Assembly: GCA_964472545.1 (NCBI GenBank)
Contig: CAYYNP010000006.1
Location: 20,647 to 84,646 of the forward strand
Direction: 5' to 3'
DNA length: 64,000 bases
Origin: CAYYNP01 sp964472545
Lineage (GTDB): Bacteria > Planctomycetota > Planctomycetia > Pirellulales > Thermoguttaceae
Translations under genes and position numbers: made by a program
Part shown: positions 34,001 through 40,101 of the stretch, in pieces
How the letters are laid out: each line of letters starts with the position of its first letter
How positions within the stretch are numbered: the stretch's first letter is position 1
The notes under the pieces: generated by a model
Database searches by the model: none
The model's input: only the letters and a program-made list of their open reading frames with translations
What the model was told of the DNA's origin: nothing

Positions 34001-35473
34001 GACCCGATTTCCGGGCTCGTCTGCGCCGTCCGAGAGCTTACTGACGATCCGGTCGGCGACCGCTTCCAGTGGTTCTACGGCATTGATCTGCGGACGTTGC
34101 CCCCGCGACGGTACGTCGAGCCGCTGGTCCAATATGATGCCGGCTCGCAACGGATCCTGATTCGGATCAAGGCCGCAGCCGATGGCTCGGCGAAAGTCCT
34201 TTCGGAAGACCTTCCGCAGATCTCGCCGCAGTCCCCCATGGTGATCGAGTGGGAGAATATCGACCGGCTCGGCGACGTGCCCGCTCAGCCGAGGGGCCAA
34301 CTCGTCGCCGCGGGCCGAGAGGCCGTGCTCTACGCGGCGGTCAAGGCCGAGCCCCCTTCCGTGGTCCCCGTCTACTTGAAGGTCGACGGTTATCCTCGGG
34401 CGTTTCGCTATCGGGTGCGTTGCGAGGCCGACCCGCCGCCGCGGGAATATCCGCTCGAAGGCCTCTCGCAGATCCGGCTCACGGCGCCGGCCGACGGCCA
34501 CGTCCAATCGGTGGCCGAAGACGGCCGGGCCCGCATCGGCGTACGGTTCGAGGTCGACGTCCCCAGCGACGCGTTCATCGACGGCAACGGGAGCATCCGT
34601 GTGGGACTCAAGGAGCGGGACGACCGCACGGCGCTGTCGCTTGCCACATCGCTCTGCCATTATAGCCCGCGGCAGTCCGTCTTCACGCTCGAAGCCCCGG
34701 GACCGCAAGGCGAACTGAAGATCCACGCGACGGTCGGCGATTTTCAGGGCGAACTGACGACCGACCGCCGCAACCAGGACGTGTTGGTCGTGGCCCAGGT
34801 TCTGCCGGCCGATCGGGCGGACGCAGCGGACCCGGTGGCCGACTACGACCTGGCCCGCGTAACGCTCGACGGCGCCGCGCCGAAGATCGGGCCGATCGAG
34901 GTGCCGCGTGCGGCCGTGTTGCACGGCCAGCCGGCCGTCGTGGCCGTGCAAGTGACCGACCCCGGCGGCGTGGCTGAGGTCAAGATCGGCTTCGACTTCA
35001 ACCAGAACGGCACGTTCGATGGCGAGGAGAAACCGGTTGCGGCCGCCCGCGGCGACGACGGCAAGTGGCGGGGGGCGTTGCCGACGGAGAACAGTCCTCG
35101 GCGGAATTGTCCCGTGCTAGTGGTGGCTGCCGACCGTTTCAAACACGGCGCGACGCGGGGCGGGGCCATGGTCACGCTCCGCTCGCCGCCGAACCCCCTG
35201 CCGGGCGCGGCCGCTCCGCAGTTGAGCACCGTCTCGGGCGTTACCCTGCTCAGCGGCAAGGCGGTCCACGAGCACATCAAAGTCGTACTCTCCGGCGACA
35301 ACCACACGGCCGAAACCCAGCCCGACCGCAACGGGCGCTTCACCTTCCGCAACGTCCCGGCGGGCAGCTACACGATCACCGCGTCGGGATCGCCGACGAA
35401 CTTCACGGTCAAAGGATCCCAATCGGTCACCGTGCCGCCCTCGGCCAACGTGACGATCAAGCTGGGGTTCTAG
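31028..35473 (+). CDS. Giant membrane-anchored protein with inactive caspase-like (C14) domain
   Basis: A protein of about 1,480 residues (GTG 31028 or ATG 31031, both after GGAGG). A transmembrane helix (VVLSLLGLALLGLLAWWLL) precedes a C14 caspase-like domain of about 250 residues: LILLVGAHGISDDGTAYLLC keeps the catalytic His of the family motif GHG, and RSVFGYYLTEGLRGAADADG is the typical C-terminal block. The catalytic Cys block, usually LLDxCxSG, reads LLLNTAHLPAD, so the Cys is lost. A long helical part follows, then several beta-sandwich regions and a C-terminal carboxypeptidase-regulatory-like domain (NGRFTFRNVPAGSYTITASG). Probable surface or periplasmic scaffold. A family B repeat follows the stop. 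Confidence 0.75.
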   Translation: MMSRPSRSSAASGRNWRAASGGTVAASRTTRRVVLSLLGLALLGLLAWWLLRLMFVPGARLACLSVTEYDTGSVPPIPYGDEDVAAFRKLLAPGQEDVPALTTLQVSGSITDLGGALKQVLSDDPRDTLILLVGAHGISDDGTAYLLCSDCLSNEPQGRHAVGELLAQVSGASAGQKLLLLNTAHLPADPRLAMVVNEFPRLLREEVEALDDSDLWVLAAGGPFETSHVSHAQRRSVFGYYLTEGLRGAADADGNQVVDLAELVAYVRGGVDAWMTQHAHDAATQTCYLLRGGMGIAEADADVELLPVATSGEESGQEEVAKGGGSRDTEAATAARQEVRRLLGEAWERHDRVHRRYSGESQPIDYAPHIWREFQELLLAYERQYRVGPDSAMESLQRQLETKILPIQHLVGNGELPPEVERSTVVGRLAEARRCSFELQQGTDESPAMIAYPPRYVDAQHKKNFFLHKAPYYVRWHASASRVSELRLGRHAKILRMLDALAEVSDCLDTLEREAGANQYRSQAEAEARAAEALGGLIDRLYLHAGELSLDGDAVEVLDLYERGQTKGLGARIETLLCTPLLSAERRMQLLDVLEDLPQDLPQRPNDEPAGDFSPPSISRWRWERLRDQAVLEEALVRLADPEAELTLPRPPGEVGDVETHWAAYRQFGKQLRAAYRSWPQTVAERLRTDDPATVAGGERRLRLLDARDAGNEHQMPIDVCVRAARQIQFNIAPSVSLPADPQQEAIALQLGPTTPFDVTVETLGAVADRADVTLQYPAERIAVTTQQQQPIAPGQSVPVRLRPGQSVFRFLATAKQYAGTGATVSATLTITTVSGETDWREVTFRLPQRDVVELQILRRVDGGNIGEGNWLRRLPDGNFRLLPYPNRTIAYRLQLVNRFGVPKSVEVHLLAMPALGPGQKPSAATLLDGDGNLLPNLKPLAPPAVVELSEDTQPVAVKFAAKRAPATEAGAPAADAATPAEGEEEAKPKKDPISGLVCAVRELTDDPVGDRFQWFYGIDLRTLPPRRYVEPLVQYDAGSQRILIRIKAAADGSAKVLSEDLPQISPQSPMVIEWENIDRLGDVPAQPRGQLVAAGREAVLYAAVKAEPPSVVPVYLKVDGYPRAFRYRVRCEADPPPREYPLEGLSQIRLTAPADGHVQSVAEDGRARIGVRFEVDVPSDAFIDGNGSIRVGLKERDDRTALSLATSLCHYSPRQSVFTLEAPGPQGELKIHATVGDFQGELTTDRRNQDVLVVAQVLPADRADAADPVADYDLARVTLDGAAPKIGPIEVPRAAVLHGQPAVVAVQVTDPGGVAEVKIGFDFNQNGTFDGEEKPVAAARGDDGKWRGALPTENSPRRNCPVLVVAADRFKHGATRGGAMVTLRSPPNPLPGAAAPQLSTVSGVTLLSGKAVHEHIKVVLSGDNHTAETQPDRNGRFTFRNVPAGSYTITASGSPTNFTVKGSQSVTVPPSANVTIKLGF

Positions 35474-35497
35474 AGCAACGGACGTGGCCGTCCGGTA

Positions 35498-35617
35498 CAA
35501 AGCCGCGACCGGTGGTCGCGCCATTGTGCTCATGTTGTGGATGACTTCGTGGAATTGTGTGGCCGGTTTGCATGCCCGCTTGTTGTCCGACGGGCGCGAC
35601 CACCGGTCGCGGCTTTA
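35498..35617. repeat. Inverted repeat, family B copy 2
   Basis: The left arm at 35498-35522 (CAAAGCCGCGACCGGTGGTC...) and right arm at 35592-35617 are reverse complements around a centre of about 70 bases. Read on the minus strand, the element's first TAA is the stop codon of the sugar isomerase-like gene, just as copy 1 supplies the stop of the TPR gene. Confidence 0.85.
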
Positions 35618-36502
35618 TCCTCCGGCGACCATCTTCTGAAACAACTCGCGCTGCTCGATCAACCCCGCCACGCGATCCGCGGGGTTGGTGCGGCATTCCA
35701 GCAGGATCCAGCCATCGTAGTCCATCGCGACGAACAGGCCGATCAACTCCTGATAAGGATAGTCGCCGACGTTCAACTCGCGGACGTGGGCCGTGGCGCC
35801 GAAGCGGTCCTTGACCAGGTTGAAGTTGTGCTCGAGCCCTTCGCCTTGGAGGTCCTGGGCGTTGCTGTTCCAGCAGACGCCCACGTTCGGGTCGTCGGCC
35901 ACGTTCATGATCTTCTTGATCGTGGGCAACTCGCAGCAGGAGCCGTGTACCTCCAGGCGGACCTCCTGGCCGTAATCGGCGGCGAACTTGCCCAGTGTGT
36001 TTAACGCCTTGCCGATCTGCTCGATGGTGACTTGCGGCTCGACGCCCTTCTGAAAGCTGTTTGGCTTGACCTTCACACCGCTGCCGCCGGTGTCGTGGCT
36101 GAGCTTGATGAAGGCCTTGGTGGTTTCGATGGCCTGCTTCAGCGGCTCCGGATCGGGATAGTCGAACCGTTCGTTGCTGCCGGGGCCGACGTGGACCACC
36201 GGGCTATCGTTGAAACGCTTCTTCACTTCGGCCCGCTGCTGGGCGTTGAGGCTCGGCTCGACGCCGTGCGGATGCGTGGTCCGCAGTTCGACGCCGAGGA
36301 CCTTGCTCTTTTCGCAGTTGGCGATCAGCGTGGGCAGGTCCCAGTCGCGGCCCCAGAGATACGTCACCAGCCCCAGCTTCATCTTCGAGCCGGGCTTCTC
36401 GGCGGCCGAAGCGAGCGTTGCGCCGAGCGGTCCGGCGGCCAGTGCGGCGGCCGAAAGAGCGGTGGATCGGCGGAGGAAGTCGCGTCGTGAGTAGTGAGGC
36501 AT
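35615..36502 (-). CDS. Tat-exported sugar phosphate isomerase/epimerase-like TIM-barrel protein
   Basis: A 295-residue protein. The twin-arginine signal SRRDFLRRSTALSAAALAAG directs folded export. The mature part is an AP-endonuclease-2 / xylose-isomerase-like barrel: KLGLVTYLWGRDWDLPTLI, RLEVHGSCCELPTIKKI, VGVCWNSNAQDLQGEG and WILLECRTNP carry the Glu/His/Asp metal ligands expected for this superfamily. ATG 36502 is preceded by AAGGATC; the 36541 start lacks a site. Substrate unknown. The TAA stop is provided by a family B repeat. Confidence 0.82.
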   Translation of the reverse strand: MPHYSRRDFLRRSTALSAAALAAGPLGATLASAAEKPGSKMKLGLVTYLWGRDWDLPTLIANCEKSKVLGVELRTTHPHGVEPSLNAQQRAEVKKRFNDSPVVHVGPGSNERFDYPDPEPLKQAIETTKAFIKLSHDTGGSGVKVKPNSFQKGVEPQVTIEQIGKALNTLGKFAADYGQEVRLEVHGSCCELPTIKKIMNVADDPNVGVCWNSNAQDLQGEGLEHNFNLVKDRFGATAHVRELNVGDYPYQELIGLFVAMDYDGWILLECRTNPADRVAGLIEQRELFQKMVAGG

Positions 36503-36555
36503 CGTGCTGATCCTTTCGATCGACTCGCCGGTAGCTGGCAACTATCTGGACTTAC

Positions 36556-36651
36556 GGGTGCCTGGGGCAAAGCGCAGCGGTGCCCCAGTTTGCGGGCGCC
36601 GTATTGTCTCGCGAATCACCGGGGCGCCGCTGCGCTTTGCCCCGGCCACCC
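36556..36651. repeat. Inverted repeat, family C copy 2
   Basis: The left arm GGGTGCCTGGGGCAAAGCGC... (36556-36589) and right arm (36618-36651) are near-perfect reverse complements around 28 bases. It lies between two minus-strand genes. Confidence 0.8.
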
Positions 36652-36686
36652 AAAGACCTGGCGACGCCGAGCGCTACGATCATACC

Positions 36687-39600
36687 CTACTTCGCCCCCG
36701 CTAAGCAAACGACCCGGCCGTCGACGGTGGCCACCAGCAGCCGCTGGTCGACCGCCGCCATGCCGTCCCACACGGGCGGGGCGTCGAGCTTGATTTCACA
36801 GAGCTTCTCGCCACTTTCGGCATCGAACCCGGCCAATACGCCGCCTTTACGCCCCTCCCACGCCCCGTGCGGGTCGTCCGGATCGACCACGTCGGGCGAG
36901 CCGGCCACAAAGAGCTTTTCGGCCGTGCGGACCATTGCCGTGATCCGGATCGGGACCCGGTGCTGCCAGAGAGTCTTGCGGCCCGGCTTGGCCTGGCCGC
37001 GTCGGGCTGCCAGATTTCCGCCCGGCGGCGTGGCGAACTGCGTGAGCGAGAAGCAACTCAGCCGGTAGGCATGGGCACCCGGCCGAAAGACCGTCTCGCG
37101 GCTTCGCGACGCATAGATCTCCACGCCGTACGCCCGATCCCCGGCGGCGACCATCATCCCGCTGGTCTGTACGCCGGCGATCTTCCAGTAGGTGCGATTG
37201 AACCAGCTTGGATCGAGGAAGCCGGCCGTGGTGAACAGATGCCGCCGATTCGCCTTGTCGTCGGACGAGACGTTCATCTGCCGCAGAAAGACGTTCTCGC
37301 CGTCGCTGCTCAGGATATCCCGCAACACGCCGGGCATCGCGTGCCCGTCGGGCACCGGCGTCATCTTGCCGGTCTTCGGATCGGCACTGAAGACCGTTCG
37401 TTCACGCACGACGCGGCCGGTCGTCGGATTTAGCGCAAAGACCCGGATCCCGCCGTCGAGATAGGACGACCTTCCGGCGGCGAACCAACACACGTCATCG
37501 TGCATCAACACCGAACCGGAAACCGGCCAGGCCGATTCCAATTGTCCGAAGGCGACCACGCGGCGCTGCTCGGGCGCAGCCGCAAACTGCCACACCAACG
37601 CCCCGTCGTCCGTCTGCACGCAGCTTACCGACCCGTCGGCCGAGCCGAAGATCGCCAAGCCCCGGTAGATCGTGGGCGGCGAGTCGACCCGCGCGCCGGC
37701 CGTGTGCTGCCAAGCAGGCGCGCCGTTGCCGGCGTCCAGGGCGTGGACCGTATGCCCGTCGACGTCGGCCACGAACACCTTGCCTTCGGCGACGGTCAGG
37801 CCACTGGGTCGTCCGCCGATTTCTGACGTCCACCACGGCTCGAGTGCCGCCCCCACGGCCGCCGCGGTCGTCCCGCTGCGCCCGGCGTCGTGCCGATAGG
37901 TCGGCCAATCGTGTGGGTCGGCCAAGGCCGCTTCCCGACTTGCGGTTCGCCCGAAGGCAACGCCGCGTTGGAGTCTCCCTTCATCCTTCATCCCTCCTCG
38001 TTCATCCTTCCGCCGCTGCCTCGCCGCCGCCAGGGCATTGAAGCCCGTCAGCTTCGCCTCGATATAACACCCACACGGATGTGGCGCGACGTAGAGCAGC
38101 CCGTTGCACGGTAGGTTGCCCAGCAGGCAGCCGCTACGGACCCAATGGTGCTGCTGGTGCTCGCCGGCGTCGAGGTCGACGAACTCCACGCCGCGGCGTG
38201 AGGCCATCAGGTACTTCTCGGTGATCCGATTGCGATAGCAGCGGTGATGGTGGCCCGTGTGGAAGATGTCTTTGGTCGAGAGCTCCCGGCGCAGCCGGCC
38301 GGTGCGCAGGTCGAGGGCCTGGATGCGGTAGTCGACCTGGCTGGTGTCGATCGCCTTGAAGCCGCTCCCCCAGACGGAACCGTACTCGGTCTTCGCGTCG
38401 ACGTGTGTCCAGACGTCGTCGCCGACGACGAACACGTCCGGCGGCGTGCAGTGTCCCCAGCCGCCGTAGCCGTGTTTCCAGAGCGGCCGGCCGGTCTTCG
38501 CGTCGAATGCGTAAAGCGTGCCGGGCATCGTGTGGTAGGTGTGGTGGGTGTTGGGCTCCGGTTGGGCCAGCAACACCACGCCGTCGTGATAGACCATCAC
38601 CGTCAGGCGGAACTCGAACATGCCTGCGTACCCGAGCCGCCGCACCGCGTTGTCCGGCAATGCCGGCCGCTCGATCCGCCAGAGTGTCTTGCCCGTGTCG
38701 GCTGCCAGGCTCTCAATCGCTTCGGTCGTGAGGATGAAGACTTGACCGTCGCCGGCGGCTAGCTCCAGGCGGCCGAACGGATCCTGGCCTCGGGCGGCAC
38801 GGATCGCCTCGAAGGGGCCTTTCGTCCAGAGCACGCGGCCGCTGTTGGCATCGACCGCACAAACGCGCTTGCCGGGCGCGCCGGGGGGAGCCTCCTTCCC
38901 AACGGGCACGAACGTCCCTGCCCGCTTGGGCGGGTTGATCGACACGATCAGACGTCCGTCGCTGTAGAGGATCTCGTCGGCCCGGGCGGTCTCGGCGTAG
39001 ACGCGCCGCCGCTTGCCGGTGGCCGCGTCCAGTGCCGTGATCGGCGCATTGGCCCCGAGCGTGACGTAGACCGTGTCGTCGATTGCCACCAGCCGCTTGC
39101 CCACGTTCGAGGGCATCGTGAACCGGCCGACGGTCACACCCGCGCCGATGTCGGCCGTCCCGCTGAACGCACGCGAGCCCCAGGGGCCGATCTTGTGTTT
39201 CCAAAGCAGCACGCCGCTGAAGGCGTCGCGGGCGATCAGCGCCCACTTGTCGGGCACCGTGGCATCCACGCAGGTAAGCGTTTCGTCGCAGATCGCAAAC
39301 AGCCGCCCGGAGGCCGAGACCATCGCGCTGACGCTGGGCGTCCAGCCGTGGCTGCGAGCCCAAATCGGTCCGGCCGTCCACTGCATGTGCCGCGGCGGGC
39401 CAACGACCGAATCGCTCGCCACGGGATTGTTGCCGGCGTCGTGCAAGCTGTGTGTCCATTGGTCGATCTCGGCCGGGCAGGGCTTGACCGTCTTGGTCCA
39501 CTCTCCGTCCTCGCAGACGTATGCCACGCCGCCGGGAGACAGCACGCGCATCACTTCCTCGCGGTTGACACTGGCGAGATCTTCCGCCACCACGAGATTG

Positions 39601-39941
39601 ACGAGGTTGCCTGCATAAGGCAATGACTTTCCATCGAACCTGTCGACGGAGACCGGGCCGTAGGTCCCCTGGGCACGGATCAACTCGCGGGCTTTGGCAA
39701 CGTTTGTCGAATCCGTATCGAGTCCCTGCACGAGGTAGGCGTCGCCGACGCGCAGCCCTTCCGTCAATGACCCATCGCCACAGCCGACGTGCACGACCAG
39801 CCCGCCGCGGCAGCCGGATTGGCGGATGATCTCCTCGGCCGATGGTGTTTCATTTAGGGGCCCTTGTGCTATCACCTGGCTACCCGCCAGGCAAAGCAAG
39901 GACACAATCGCAAACACGGACAGAAACTCCCTGCGTCTCAT
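36687..39941 (-). CDS. Exported PQQ-type beta-propeller protein with N-terminal methyltransferase-like domain
   Basis: A 1,084-residue protein with a signal peptide (RREFLSVFAIVSLLCLAGSQ). Residues about 40-150 look like a SAM-methyltransferase fold (GLVVHVGCGDGSLTEGL; LSPGGVAYVCEDGEW). The remainder is two sets of PQQ/quinoprotein-like propeller repeats: GVLLWKHKIGPWG, GRVLWTKGPFEAI, GAPAWQHTAGARV. Near the middle, codons from a GGATGAAGG-type repeat (37978-38014) are translated in frame as KDERGGMKDEGR, just before DWPTYRHDAGRSG where the second propeller begins. ATG 39941 follows GGGAGACC. It belongs to an exported redox/propeller cluster; PQQ binding itself cannot be shown. Confidence 0.78.
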   Translation of the reverse strand: MRRREFLSVFAIVSLLCLAGSQVIAQGPLNETPSAEEIIRQSGCRGGLVVHVGCGDGSLTEGLRVGDAYLVQGLDTDSTNVAKARELIRAQGTYGPVSVDRFDGKSLPYAGNLVNLVVAEDLASVNREEVMRVLSPGGVAYVCEDGEWTKTVKPCPAEIDQWTHSLHDAGNNPVASDSVVGPPRHMQWTAGPIWARSHGWTPSVSAMVSASGRLFAICDETLTCVDATVPDKWALIARDAFSGVLLWKHKIGPWGSRAFSGTADIGAGVTVGRFTMPSNVGKRLVAIDDTVYVTLGANAPITALDAATGKRRRVYAETARADEILYSDGRLIVSINPPKRAGTFVPVGKEAPPGAPGKRVCAVDANSGRVLWTKGPFEAIRAARGQDPFGRLELAAGDGQVFILTTEAIESLAADTGKTLWRIERPALPDNAVRRLGYAGMFEFRLTVMVYHDGVVLLAQPEPNTHHTYHTMPGTLYAFDAKTGRPLWKHGYGGWGHCTPPDVFVVGDDVWTHVDAKTEYGSVWGSGFKAIDTSQVDYRIQALDLRTGRLRRELSTKDIFHTGHHHRCYRNRITEKYLMASRRGVEFVDLDAGEHQQHHWVRSGCLLGNLPCNGLLYVAPHPCGCYIEAKLTGFNALAAARQRRKDERGGMKDEGRLQRGVAFGRTASREAALADPHDWPTYRHDAGRSGTTAAAVGAALEPWWTSEIGGRPSGLTVAEGKVFVADVDGHTVHALDAGNGAPAWQHTAGARVDSPPTIYRGLAIFGSADGSVSCVQTDDGALVWQFAAAPEQRRVVAFGQLESAWPVSGSVLMHDDVCWFAAGRSSYLDGGIRVFALNPTTGRVVRERTVFSADPKTGKMTPVPDGHAMPGVLRDILSSDGENVFLRQMNVSSDDKANRRHLFTTAGFLDPSWFNRTYWKIAGVQTSGMMVAAGDRAYGVEIYASRSRETVFRPGAHAYRLSCFSLTQFATPPGGNLAARRGQAKPGRKTLWQHRVPIRITAMVRTAEKLFVAGSPDVVDPDDPHGAWEGRKGGVLAGFDAESGEKLCEIKLDAPPVWDGMAAVDQRLLVATVDGRVVCLAGAK
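37978..38014 (-). repeat. GGATGAAGG-type repeat inside a coding region
   Basis: On the minus strand the sequence reads GGAAGGATGAACGAGGAGGG then ATGAAGGATGAAGGG. The same purine-rich units occur between genes at 44620-44670 and 63914-64000. Here they are translated in frame. Confidence 0.75.
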
Positions 39942-39976
39942 AGTAAGGTCTCCCGCTGTTTCCGCATCCAGGTGGC

Positions 39977-40089
39977 GTGGCTGGGGTCGAAGCACGAGGA
40001 ACGAGTGCGTAGCCCCCAGGGGATTGGGTCCTCATTGGTCCGCTCTGGGGGCTCGGTGCTCGTTCCTCGCACCTCGACCCCGGCCACCC
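39977..40089. repeat. Inverted repeat, family H
   Basis: The left arm GTGGCTGGGGTCGAAGCACG... (39977-40018) and right arm (40046-40089) are reverse complements with few mismatches around about 27 bases. The outer bases GTGGCTGGGG are shared with family C. It fills the gap between two minus-strand genes. Confidence 0.75.
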
Positions 40090-40101
40090 GTCGCTTACTG
40101 C

